64,000 nucleotides of DNA from Heliocidaris erythrogramma (lineage: Eukaryota > Echinodermata > Echinoidea > Camarodonta > Echinometridae): contig CM046855.1 in NCBI GenBank assembly GCA_025617745.1, forward strand, positions 41,177,663 to 41,241,662, given 5' to 3'. Of this stretch, positions 35,375 through 45,778 are shown piece after piece (positions within the stretch are counted from its first letter, which is position 1; every line of letters begins with the position of its first letter). A program made the translations under genes and the position numbers. The notes under the pieces were generated by a model. The model made no database searches. It was not told where the DNA came from and saw only the letters and a program-made list of their open reading frames with translations.

Positions 35375-37580
35375 CCCAACTCTCTTTCTCTCTTCGTCTT
35401 TCAACCCCCCCTTACTCTCTATTAAAAAAATGATACTTTGTACAAAGTTGTGATGGAAAGTTCTACAGTCTACCACTAGGTGGCATACTTCACATTTACA
35501 ATAAATGCAACATTGCTAAGTAATATGCACAATGATATTTTTATCTAGATTGATTGTATAAATACCTAAAAGTTTTCAAGGATGTAGGAACAATTTTGAA
35601 GCACACTGTAATTAGTATACATACTTTCTAAATTTTGTGAAATGCCATCCTTGAATTATACTCAATATAAATTTAAAAATTACATAAACATGCCTCTCTG
35701 CAGTTTTAGTCAGCTTCATGGAGTATGCTTGGTTTTCATTTGGGCAGCTCAAAATAATGGAGTTCCGCATAGCACGTCACATACAAAACAAATTGAAAGT
35801 TAGGTTCCCTATTTTTCTGTGCTTCTTTTCCTAATTATTCATTGGGGGAAGAGATCAATGTTCTTAATATTCAGGACCATTTTCTGGAAATGTGAAAAAT
35901 ATGTTTTGCATAGTTTGGTCTTGAAAAAGAATTGATTTCACTTAATAGGTAAAGTTTGCTCATGTGACTTTGAGTTATGCAAGATTAATTGTATTTGCAA
36001 TTTAGCTTTAAATTGATAGTGCTAGAGCAACAGGTACAGATGTACCCAATTATTGCAAAGAGGTATTGCACTTTAAATCACTCTTCCCTTCCAATATTTT
36101 GTCCTCACTGTTAACCCTTTCATGACAGGAATCATTTAACTGCTTAATTGATCACATTTTGTTCTTTAAATTGGCAACAATAATATTTATCTTTTAGTGC
36201 TACATGGTTCTAATAAGGTGTAATGTCTTTGAAAACAATAAACATAAGAAATTTTGTCCAAAAGTTGAAAAAATTGCCAATTTGGATAAAAAAACAATGA
36301 TTTTGAACCTCTCAATGTGTTGCCAATTTGAGCATTTTAAAGCTTACTCTCATTTTTAAAATTCCTGGCATCAAATGCAATATGGTAATTCAACAAATTG
36401 GACATAATATGTGCAGAAATTTTTGCTTTTTCTACTCATCCATCTGGTATATTTTTTAGAGCTCTGAATCAAAAGTTCTAAAGCCAAACCACAAAATGTG
36501 GTCAGTTGTCTTGAAAGGTTTAAAGGATTTTCATTGTGGAGACCACTTTTAATCATATTATGATATGTTTTTTTGTTCAAAATCATGAAAGTGGAGTAGA
36601 ATACCATTGAAAACACACCAATATACCCTTATAGTTATACAGCCTTGAGCATGGTGGACTTGTGTACTGATAATTTTGGCGGAAGACGGGTCTTAACAAA
36701 AAGGACTACATTTACAGCCCTGGAAAAAATTATTTGACCAAGCTTCTGTAATAAATGTACTATAATATTTATCAAACTAATGAAAATGATTTGATTCCAG
36801 CAATTGTACCTTGCTTTTATAATATTTTATTTCCTTCTTATCACAAAAATAACACTATCAGTAACCATTTTTCGTCTAATAATTTTTTCCATGGGTGTAT
36901 GTTCCTTCACTGGCTTTGATGAACATCACAACTGTTCTTGTCTCTATTTTTTTTTATATCAAGTGGTGGCAGTTATCTAATTGATGCTGGATTATCCTGC
37001 ATTATCCAGTGCAGTGGTGTAGCTACATGTATGGAGGTGAAAGTGCCCCCAGTCTTGTCAAATATCAACCAAGAAAAAAAAAGAGGAAAAAAAAATTTCT
37101 ACGAAAGAGAGCAGAAGAAAGGAAAAGGGAGGGGAATATGAAGAGATGCTACAGCCCCTCTAGACAGAAAAATCTGTTTGGAGGAGTTTTAGATCTGTAA
37201 CGTTTTTTTTACATTTGAAGTTGTCCTCATGTAGGAGAAGGATTCCGTAAAGCCAAACGTAGTCTCAGTGGAGCATATCCCTGAACGAAATAGACTGATT
37301 TTTCGGTCTACAACCCCTCCTACACCATGTCCATGTATTGTACACCCTCTTCCTTGGCCTTGGTTGTTTTTAAATTGCATTTCATCCACAGAGTAAGAAG
37401 ACAAGACAATGTTGCGGTGAAAAATCTATGTTTAATCATTATTCCTCTGAAAACTGGATGTAACGCTTAAGTGCGAGAGAATATAACATTAGATATAATT
37501 TGAATTCATTCATTCATTCTTTCTTTCATTCATCAGTTCATTCGTCTAATGCTGAAAAGGAAAACTAGAATGGCAAGGGG
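34869..37580. other. Unannotated DNA with (CT)n
   Basis: CT-rich and poly-C sequence spans 35310-35410. A (TTCA)n-type run lies near 37497-37545. No gene or element with ends recognised. Confidence 0.4.
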
Positions 37581-37650
37581 ACCTGAAGCTACGCGGGTCC
37601 TGAAGCTACGCGGGTCCTGAAGCTACGCGGGTCCTAAAGCTACGCACCCC
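37581..37650 (+). repeat. 17-bp tandem repeat, about 4 units
   Basis: The unit CCTGAAGCTACGCGGGT is repeated four times with the last unit changed to CCTAAAGCTACGC. Confidence 0.95.
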
Positions 37651-37805
37651 GCAGATACACGCAGATACATGCAATGCGAAGCGTTTAATGTGCCAAACTT
37701 TGGGCGTAACTGAGCAACAAAAATATCATTTACAAAAAGAATGAGTAATTTTACTTAATTTTTGGTGATATTATCACTATTTGGAAATCGGGGTAACTAA
37801 CATAG

Positions 37806-38453
37806 TATGGTGGTGTGACCATATTTCGCGCATGACCTAAGTTCGCGCACAGGGCAATATCTAAAAAACTACAAAAGATTTCGAAAATCTGATAGCGCTA
37901 TTAGATAGAGGAAGCTAAAATTACATATGGACTATATTTTCTTTTAAGTTGGGTGAGAAATTATGAAGAAATTGACAAAATATCGGAAATTTTGCTACTT
38001 TTTGCGTCAGTTTCCGAAAAATATGAAGTTACCGACAACGGTCCAAAAATCCTCATTTTGATAGAAGATGTCATCAAAGTTGTAGGTAAAACATGATATC
38101 AAATGATTGTATGATATTTTGTCTTACAAATGATGCAGTTATCTTCCCTTTGCTGGACCGCTACGTTGGATAACTTAGATGTTAATCTACGTGCGCGAAC
38201 TTAGGTCTCGTGGTTTTTATGCCCTTTTTTTTTTCAGTGTTTTGCGATCCGACACTGGGTTTTGAGATCGCGATATTTCCGAAATTCTTCGTCAATTAAT
38301 GTTCTTGTTGAATCAAGTTTTAGTCCAGAATTTTGCTTTCCGTTTGGTATAAAACTTTATAAATAAATTATTGTAGAATATGAGAAATCAAGTATCGAAT
38401 ATCACATTTCTAATAAAAATTTGAATGTGCGCGAAATATGGTCACCCCATCAT
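37806..38453. mobile_element. TA-flanked TIR element, 644 bp
   Basis: The body 37808-38451 starts TGGTGGTGTGACCATATTTC then GCGC, and ends GCGC, GAAATATGGTCACCCCATCA. TA lies at 37806-37807 and 38452-38453. A second inner pair, GACCTAAGTTCGCGCAC (37834) and GTGCGCGAACTTAGGTC (38190), is also inverted. A TA duplication fits Tc1/mariner-like mobilisation; no transposase is present. Confidence 0.75.
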
Positions 38454-39443
38454 AACATTCACATCATTCAGCACGAAAATCAAGATTTGCCATGTTTGCA
38501 TTCATTCATTACATGTGTGTAGCTTTAATAGTTTAGGACCCTTTCACTAAAAAATGCATGCTGTTGACATTTGTCCATCGTAATTATTTTCAGCGATTCC
38601 ACTTCAAAATATGTAAGAATCCGGATATAAAATTTAAAAATATTTGCATCAACCACTGAATAAAAATAAAATGACTTTTTACTAGCCGCTGGAAACTAAA
38701 TGCGCAGCTTAAACTTTAATTTAGGTCCACCATCATTAACAGTCATGACAGTTCAGTAGTTTACTCACAAAAACTATATCTTGATCATCGAGTGTTCGAT
38801 CGGTAGATTCTCAGGTCATGCAGGCTTTGCCTTTGCCTTGGCTTTGTCAAGTTGCTCCTCGGTCTCAAGCTCGGAGTCGGAGGCTCTAACGTTACTGATC
38901 GTCGCCCTAACGTTAGGCAGGCCAGGCCGAATTAACTAGCCCTGCATGCCCCCTGCCTAGCCTCTCTGCGAATGCGTAACTAACCAGACTTCCAACGCCT
39001 CAGTTTTTTTTTTTTTAAAGGCTCTTCTGATTCTTTTCAAAGTCTTAAACTAGTTGTTGCCCTGGCAAGTTACGCAGGGCTGACGTTACGACAATCCAAT
39101 GAATGCCAATCATCGCCAATAGTAATAAATAATAAATTATAAAAAAAAAAAAATCATTTCCCAACACATATTTGAACCGTCTGGGACTAACTTTATTTAG
39201 ACTGGAGAGAACTGGGGGATAAGGTATAATTAATTAAAAATCTCTTTGCGTTGTTCACTTCTCGGGTATTAACTTTCTAAATTTCAATTTCAATATTAGA
39301 GACGACCTTAAAATGTAGAAATACTTGAATCGTTTCCTTTAATTTTATAAAATTTAATTTCAGTTACGGCTAAAATGTTGCTGCTCAACGTTATCATCAA
39401 TAATTGTGAATATCTACCGTAAAAATGTCGTCATCGTCATCCA
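38454..39443. other. Unannotated DNA
   Basis: A GC-richer patch at 38815-39000 carries repeated TTTGCCTTGGCTTTG- and CTAACGTTA-type words. Poly-T and poly-A runs lie near 39006 and 39142. No gene recognised. Confidence 0.4.
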
Positions 39444-39525
39444 GACGAGGTGGCCGAGTGGTTAAGGCGATGGACTGCTAATCCATTGTGCTCTGCACGC
39501 GTGGGTTCGAATCCCATCCTCGTCG
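39444..39525 (+). tRNA. tRNA-Ser(GCT)
   Basis: This 82-nt gene folds as a class II tRNA. The acceptor GACGAGG (39444-39450) pairs with CCTCGTC (39518-39524), with discriminator G at 39525. The anticodon stem ATGGA/TCCAT encloses the loop CTGCTAA with anticodon GCT at 39477-39479. A long variable arm GTGC-TCT-GCAC is diagnostic of serine. The A box TGGCCGAGTGG (39451-39461) and B box GGTTCGAATCC (39504-39514) are intact. There is no intron and no encoded CCA. It reads AGC/AGU serine codons. All stems are paired, so it is likely functional rather than SINE-derived. Confidence 0.97.
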
Positions 39526-39532
39526 CGATGCC

Positions 39533-39550
39533 TTTTTTTTTTTTTTTTTT
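39533..39550 (+). terminator. RNA polymerase III T-run terminator
   Basis: Eighteen consecutive T residues start 8 bases after the tRNA-Ser gene, well beyond the four or five needed for RNA polymerase III termination. Confidence 0.9.
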
Positions 39551-39754
39551 CCTTATGTAATACTTATTTTATCGATAATATATTTCATTAAGAAGAGGAT
39601 TACCGTCAGCAACAACAAAATTAGAGATCGTCTAGTAATTATAGGCAAATTGTTTCAACATAATAGGCCTAATGAATAAGTGAGTTGTAATATATACCGT
39701 ACCAAATTTTTCAGGTGGGGGAATGGTGTGGTTTCTTTGTTGTTGTTTTTTAAA

Positions 39755-41790
39755 GTATTCTTTTATTCATTTATTTTCAGTGAAGTCAACAGATATACAA
39801 AAATAGAAACATTACAATCATTAATAAGTAAAGTATATATACAGAAAATTTACAAGTAAATATATACGTATATGGACAAATGTTTACATTCATGTAAAGA
39901 AGAAAGAGTTTTACACATACATGTACTTGTATACATAAAATCTCAGCTTCCTTGAAAATATACATTTACATTATCTGCAAATATGTATACCTTCATGGAC
40001 GAAAAAAGACTTTACTTAAATATAACTGTTCCTTTATATGGTGTTTTTTTTACTGAAAGAAAAATGTCATGATGAAAGATAAAAAGGAGAAGAAAGGAAA
40101 AAAAGAAAAGGAAAGGAAAAGAGAGAGAGAAACAGAGACAGACAGACATACCCGTACATCCCAACACAATGAGATGCAAATAAACAAACATTAAAGCTTA
40201 ATCCTATAAGCTATAAAGATCATCAAATAAATGGAGTACATACAAATAGTTGGGTTTTAAGATCACAACATATATGTTGAAGGTTGCTTGAAAGTTGTAC
40301 GAAAGGTTGACCTTGAAGATGTAAATCTGATTTCATGTGGAAGACTATTCCACAGCTTTGTTGCAACAAACGAAATGCTAAACTGTCCTTGCCTTGTCCT
40401 ATTTTGGTACACATGCAGAGTAACCCATTTTCCTTCCCTCTTGTTGCATATCTGTGCTGTATGATCTGACAATAATCTACTACTGAGTGTCGTAATATAC
40501 CTTTCACCAGATCATACATAAATGTTGATACGAAAAGTTCATGGAGTTGAAAAATATCCAGTAAATTTAGATTACTTTTGTAAGTACTACCCTAGACATC
40601 TATTCCATAAGAGATGTGAGGCTGTATAAAAGTCTTGTATAGTAACACAAGTATATTCTTTGGTAGAAAATGTCTTAACTTAAACAGAATGCCTCCTTTT
40701 TTGCGTATGCACTTGTTTATTTTCTGAACATGTTCTTTCCATGAAAGGTGACAATCAATTTGAATGCCTACAAATGGTGCAACAGATACCTCACTAATGT
40801 CTGACCCTGCATGATATTCTCAGAGATCCTTTCTGATGTATTGCACGACCTTTTGATTTTATAACCATGTAATTTGTTTTCTGTAAGTTAATTTGGACTT
40901 TATTTTGCATTACACCATTTGTTATGACAATTAAAATTATTTCACTAAAATCAAGATAAAATAAATCTCAGAATACCACCCCTGGACCTTCTCTACATTT
41001 TCACTTATCAGTTCTAAGTCAATTTCTTTTTGTTTAGTATCAAAGGTATGAAACAGGTTTGAGTCATCAGCAAATAATCTGAAAAAGTTTCTGGAGTTAG
41101 GTAAATAATTTATATAAATCAGAAATAATGTTGAACCAGAGCCTTGAGGGACACCACATGTTATATTCAAATTTAAAGACTGGGCGTTGTGGCGTGCGCC
41201 TGTAATCCAGCTAACAGTGGAAGTTATAAACTGATTCAGCGGACACAGGTTCGAGACTGAGTCACGTCTTTCGGATGGTGACGTTAAAGGTCGGTCCCCA
41301 GACGTAAATAATCATATCTGATTGATACACGTCTGTAAAAACCCAATTACACACACACACACACACACACACAGTCATCTCATCCTTGTATATAAACTGG
41401 GATCGTTTGTACAAATAGTCTTCAAACAATTTCAAAGTTATTCCACGGATTCCAAAATTTTATTCCAAATTTTTAAAGGAAAAACATAGCATTATTCGTT
41501 TCCAAGAAATCAATTACAGTTTTATTTATTATTTTTTCCAAGATTTTGCCCAGTACTGGTAGGACGGAAATAGGTCTGTAATTGCCTGGTAAATGTTTTT
41601 GTCCCTTGTTGTAAATTGGTGTAGCAAATCCTTTGCTACTTTCAAAGCATCTGGAAATTTACCTTTTGCTATAGGAAGTTTAAAAATATGTGTTAATGGA
41701 CGTGAGATATAATCTTTCAACAACCTTGTAGGTAAATTATCATAGCCACATGCTTTTTTGCTATCTGAAGTCTGCAGGTGGCATTTTACT
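39755..41790 (-). pseudogene. CR1-like LINE ORF2 remnant, split by a SINE
   Basis: On the minus strand, reverse transcriptase motifs appear in order. First come FPDALKVAK and, after a frameshift, GNYRPISVLPVLGKILEK (about 41660-41520). Next is a GIR-like to QFIYKD stretch before 41400, then ITCGVPQGS and FRLFADDSNLFHTF (about 41165-41045), where FADD corresponds to the catalytic YADD. The C-terminal RTRQGQFSISFVATKLWNSL lies near 40400-40340. A likely AT-rich 3' region extends to about 39755. Frameshifts and stops inactivate it. A 7SL-like SINE (41178-41373) sits between the QFIYKD and ITCGVPQGS segments. Clade placement is tentative. Confidence 0.85.
41178..41373 (+). mobile_element. SINE with 7SL RNA-like head
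   Basis: The head GACTGGGCGTTGTGGCGTGC, then GCCTGTAATCC and AGCTA, follows the Alu domain of 7SL RNA base for base with few changes. It includes the GTGGCG and GCCTGTAATCC blocks; the internal promoter there overlaps the A box. A B-box-like GTTCGAGAC is at 41249-41257. Resemblance is lost after about 40 bases. The body (TCGGATGGTGACGTTAAA, GGTCCC, CACGTCTG, AAAACCC) matches the tRNA-headed SINE at 51486, and the 3' end is a (CA)n repeat. It inserted into a LINE pseudogene. The element is chimeric; whether it is a family or a single event is unknown. Confidence 0.75.
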
Positions 41791-42624
41791 TCTCTTCTCT
41801 TCTCTTCCTACATTGAAATATCAAATATTTTATTACCAATTTATTACATGATTCAATAAATACATTTTCCCCACATCGCCCAAAGTCACACCAAATAAAA
41901 TTCTTTCCTAGTTTAATTCCTTTAAAATCGGCAAGTTCAGCACATGCATTACCCATGATTTCCCATAGCAACTGCATATGTTCACATTCTCCAAATACGT
42001 GACGATATGTTTCTTCTTCCCTTTTGCAAAGAGCATAAACTACTTGGAAGCAGTCCAAACCGATATAAATCATGATTCGTGTAAATAATCCCATGTAACA
42101 TTTTGAATTGGAATTCCCTATAAGCTTGATATTTAAAGTACATTTCCTTGGTCTAAGGAAAAAGTTTTCAGTATCTCTAATAGACAAATCAAATAATTCT
42201 TTTAATCTATTTACTACACGGGTGACTTCTGTTTTGCTGTTCTCTTCGAAACAATTTCGCTTAAGGGGACGATTTTATCTGCGAGCAAAAATAAAATTCC
42301 TTCCTTATCTAATTCCTTCTTCTTTTCATCAGTTATATGCATTTGCCTTTTTCCAACTAAAGAAAATTTTCTTAAATGTGTGTTTTACCTGCAATATATT
42401 CCATGAACTAAGATCTCTACTAGTAAAATATGCATCTGTTTTCAATTCACCATCTTTATCCACAATATGTTCCAATCTAACTATTCCTTTTGAAATTAAA
42501 TCTGCATGAAAGAATGGGAAACCTCGAAAACATATATGTTTGTTGTTAAAAATATACCTTTATAATTGTCATAAATATTTCTTAAATATCGATCTGTAAT
42601 GAAAAACACAAGTCAGAAAAAATT

Positions 42625-42697
42625 GGAACCAGCGGGATTCGAACCTGTCATCTACTGCTTGCCGGGCAGCGACTTAACCACCAGGCTATTCTGGTTC
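42625..42697 (-). pseudogene. tRNA-like sequence, probably a SINE head
   Basis: On the minus strand GAACCAG pairs with CTGGTTC as an acceptor stem, with A-box-like TAGCCTGGTGG and B-box GGTTCGAATCC. The T-stem has mismatches and the base before the putative GGC anticodon is C instead of T, so I do not call it functional. It lies in the insertion that splits the L1/Tx1-like LINE. Confidence 0.6.
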
Positions 42698-42782
42698 ACG
42701 AAGAACTGGAATCAAATACACAAGATCCTCTTCTTTCTGACTCATTAATATTCAAACGGTCCGCCGTAGACAATGGTTAGTT

Positions 42783-42897
42783 AACGAAGAGCTTGATGGG
42801 AGGAATTTTAATTTTAACAGTAAAATGAGTAAAAGGAGTAAAATGCCTAAAAATTTGTTTACAAATTAAAATTCCTCCCATCAAGCTTCTTCGTTTA
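42783..42897. mobile_element. Hairpin MITE, 115 bp
   Basis: The arms AACGAAGAGCTTGATGGGAG, GAATTTTAATTT and AAATTAAAATTC, CTCCCATCAAGCTTCTTCGT are inverted copies with one or two differences around a 50-bp centre. It abuts the resumption of the LINE frame at 42898. Confidence 0.75.
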
Positions 42898-43430
42898 CTA
42901 TGTCTCTAATAGTTCCACATAAAATGGAGGTAAAGATATAGCTTGAGTACAATGATCAGAATATTGTTTCCATTTCACTTGCTGGTATACCCACCTATAT
43001 AGTGTCTTTACCCACATCACTCTTTGAACTTTATTCAACAATTCAAAATTCATCATGTTAAGTCCCCCATTTTTATAATCTAGATACATCGTCGTCCGTT
43101 TTATCTTGTCTCTTTTCCTCTCCATAAAAATGCAAAAGTCATTTTTTCAAGTTCATGAAATACCGAGTGAGGAATTGGAGTCTCAGTGACGCAATAAACA
43201 TTAACTTAGAGTATATAAACATTTTTAACAACTGAATTTTACCCATTAAGGTTAAGTCTCTCTGGTTCCATGAAAGACATTTTTAAATTTTACTTAGGAT
43301 TTCCTTATAGATCATACTTTGTTTTACTTGTATACAGACATCTTTTAAATGGTGGAAAATATACATTTCTATCATATGTTGTAGATAAATATAATGTAAT
43401 ATACAATATTTATTAATATTAGTCAAATTT

Positions 43431-43716
43431 TATATATTCGTTATTTCAATATAGGAGTGTGATCACTCAGGACGCTATAAGACATGGAGTTCAATGAGTG
43501 TGATCATTTCGCGTCACGGACGAATATTTTAAAATTTCCCAAGTAGAGAGGCCTGTAAAAATAAGTGATTAGATGTGATGGATTGATTTATGATATATTT
43601 TGGAGGCTATCACTAGGTGTACTAAAAAATGTTAAAATTTTATTGTCATGATTAATTATTTCAATGAGAATCAATAAAATGCTCTATTTCTTAGAGTGGG
43701 AGATTTGTGTCTCCTC
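43431..43716. other. Unannotated DNA
   Basis: A short direct repeat of a GAGTGTGATCA-type word occurs at 43455-43505. No gene recognised. Confidence 0.4.
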
Positions 43717-44144
43717 CCCTGATAGCAGAAAGTGTGAAAAAATGACGTGATATTTACGTCGTGGTTTTCGTCTTTTTTACGTCCTGTAATTACGTCAATA
43801 AGACGACAACTTCCACCAACGCAAGACGTCAAAAGGACGTCTATTTTGACGTCATCTCTACGTCTTCATTCCTCTTCCCTGATAGCAGAAAGTGTTAAAA
43901 ATGACGTGATATTTACGTCGCGGTTTTCGTCTTTTTTACGTCCTGTAATTACGTCAATAAGACGACAACTTGCACCAACGCAAGACGTCAAGAGGACGTC
44001 TTATTTTGACGTCATCTCTACGTCTTGTACACTGTAAAAACTAAAGTGCTACTTTTAGGGGCATGTATAGTGACTGCACCTGAAATGCTGTTTATAGCAC
44101 TTGTAGTGTGCTAATTTACCAGCAAAAAAAAGAAATGTGACCGT

Positions 44145-44209
44145 GGCGAGCCTCGAACCAGGTTCCGCTGATTGAGAGGCGCTGACATTACCGATGGACT
44201 AACGAATGC
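44145..44209 (-). pseudogene. tRNA-like arm, left copy
   Basis: On the minus strand, TTAGTCCATCGGTAATGTCA (A-box-like) and CCTGGTTCGAGGCTCGCC (B-box-like) resemble a tRNA-derived sequence. An inverted sister is at 44313-44376, so the pair forms the third palindrome layer. Confidence 0.65.
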
Positions 44210-44312
44210 TTCTTGCAATCCAGTTTAGTCACGGGAGTCAAGTAGATAACATGAACTATGTGGTGTCGTAAATTCATTATGTAACAATATGATCTGCTCT
44301 AAATCGTACAAT

Positions 44313-44376
44313 GTGAGTTAGTCTAGCGGTAATGCCAGCAATTCTCGATCAGCGGACCCTGGTTCGAAGCTCGCCC
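44313..44376 (+). pseudogene. tRNA-like arm, right copy
   Basis: TTAGTCTAGCGGTAATGCCA and CCTGGTTCGAAGCTCGCC mirror the left copy with about ten differences. There is no good acceptor stem, so it is tRNA-derived but not a functional tRNA. Confidence 0.65.
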
Positions 44377-44408
44377 AAATCATTTTTTAATGAATGTTTA
44401 GCAGTTTA

Positions 44409-44645
44409 CACTATGAACACGGTGACAAAGAGAGCGGACAATTTTATGCAGCTCCTCATTGTACGCTCCACAATAGCTCTAGTAGACAAAAGGACATCCC
44501 TTCACTGCTATTATGTGACACCTGTACTACATATTTTTACAGGATAGCAATGAATGGATGTTCTTTTGTTAACCAGTGCAATTGTGAAGGGTACAATGAG
44601 GAGCAGCATAAATTGTCCGCTTCTTTGTTCGTCATGTTCATAGTG
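44409..44645. repeat. Innermost palindrome, 237 bp
   Basis: The left CACTATGAACACGGTGAC, GAGCGGACAATTTTATGCAG and CTCCTCATTGTAC are matched inversely by GTACAATGAGGAGCAGCATA, AATTGTCCGC and GTCATGTTCATAGTG. The centre is near 44527. Confidence 0.85.
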
Positions 44646-44968
44646 TTAAGGAGCCGGTCCAGCTCCCGTGAAAGTGCTGAAATAGCACGTTGTGTGCATT
44701 ATTTTAATAGCACTCTGAGTGCAGTCCCTATATGCATGCCCTCAAAAAGTGCTATATACAGCACTTCAGTTTTTAAAGTGTACAGATGACGTCAAAATAA
44801 GACGTCCTCTTGACGTCTTGCGTTGGTGCAAGTTGTCGTCTTATTGACGTAATTACAGGACGTAAAAAAGACGAAAACCACGACGTAAATATCACCTAAT
44901 TTTTACCACTTTCTGCTATCAGGGTCATTACTCCTTTTCTATTAATATCAGAACAACATGATTTTATC

Positions 44969-45778
44969 TAAAGGCCACCGCACATCTTTTTTTGTTTTTA
45001 CAAATTTTTTTTAAATTCTTTTCTCTCAAACAAAATTACAAATGAAATTAAACATTTCATACAAAATTACAAATAACCTTTAAACATAAACAACATTACA
45101 AGTAAGGTTTCACATTCCATACATAAGTGCAAATAAATCTTCACATTAACATGATTGAAAGTAATGGTTTCACATTTTATACCAAGTTATGACAAAGTTT
45201 CTCATCAACAGAATTGCAAACAAATATTTACAAGTTATAACTTAGCATAATATATAATTGGCATAATACAATAATCAAGGAAAATTATGTATATACATGT
45301 AATGTTAACTATAACTTTTGTCTGAAGAGAAAAGAATTATATTGTGTGAAGGGAAAAGAATTTTTCTTACGATCTTACGATCGGTCTGCGATCTGATTTG
45401 TGAAATAAATCGCTATGCATGGCTATTGGCATTTTAACAAATGAAATCCACCCTATGCAGGTTCTGAAAAGTAATATGAATACTAAACATAGGGTTTGGG
45501 TGAGCTGTCAGCTTGATCTACAGGGAATAAGGCAAAATAAGTTTCAAATCGTAGGCAGTCGTATACGTTTTTTGTGACGTCACTACGACTCGCAACCGAT
45601 TTGGCCATTCCACCGACTAGAAAACTCGGCAAAGGCCGTATTATCGATTTTACTATCTGTATGACTACTCAGACCCTCAATCAAAAATATCTTTCAAATT
45701 AAATGATTTATCAAATGATATTACATTTTCCTCTGAAATCGGACTGCAGACCGATCGTAAGGTGTGCGGTGGCCTTAA
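44969..45778. mobile_element. TAA-flanked TIR element with an interrupted left arm
   Basis: The body 44972-45775 starts AGGCCACCGCACA and ends TGTGCGGTGGCCT; TAA flanks both sides. On the right the arm continues CCTTACGATCGGTCTGCAG inverted. On the left the equivalent CTTACGATCGGTCTGCG appears only at 45374, after about 390 AT-rich bases that look like a later insertion. A TWA target fits PIF/Harbinger, by inference. Confidence 0.75.

Larger units (their letters stand above)
41786..43430 (-). pseudogene. L1/Tx1-like LINE C-terminal remnant, interrupted
   Basis: Minus-strand segments in order: YLDYKNGGLNMMNFELLNKV with VMWVKTLYRW (43080-42980), then after an interruption GFPFFHADLISKGIVRLEHI and DKDGELKTDAYFTSRDLSSW (about 42510-42400), then a zinc-binding-like C-x(n)-C...EETYRHVFGECEHMQLLW segment (about 42030-41960). 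This order is that of the region after the polymerase in L1/Tx1 elements (RVT zinc-binding type). The polymerase core is not visible in the window. The frame is broken by frameshifts and by the insertion at 42600-42897. Confidence 0.8.
44030..44780. mobile_element. Second-layer TIR element inside the outer palindrome
   Basis: The left CACTGTAAAAACTAAAGTGC and right GCACTTCAGTTTTTAAAGTG are inverted. Further inside, ATAGTGACTGCACCTGAAAT-like and GACTGCACTCAGAGTGC-like parts match inversely. TA lies on both sides at the junction (GTA/TAC), consistent with a TA or GTAC target. Confidence 0.75.
43717..44923. mobile_element. Outermost of four nested palindromes
   Basis: The left end CCCTGATAGCAGAAAGTG occurs twice in tandem (43717 and 43878), each followed by about 150 bp rich in ACGTC/GACGT words. 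The right end (to 44923) is the inverse, ending CACTTTCTGCTATCAGGG. The arms contain many TGACGTCA/TTACGTC words, reminiscent of CREB-type sites but probably a compositional trait of the element. It encloses the inner element at 44030-44780. Confidence 0.85.

Noticed and set aside
41164..41373. Human Alu contamination
   Set aside because: Similarity to Alu/7SL ends after about 40 bases, the body matches another SINE in this window, and the flanks are a local LINE pseudogene.
42625..42697. Possible functional tRNA gene on the minus strand
   Set aside because: The T-stem is mismatched and C occupies the conserved U position before the anticodon; it is in an insertion within a LINE, so a SINE head is more likely.
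43717..44923. Real CREB-type regulatory cluster from many TGACGTCA words
   Set aside because: The words are repeated by duplication and inversion of one transposon arm, so their number is not independent evidence of regulation.
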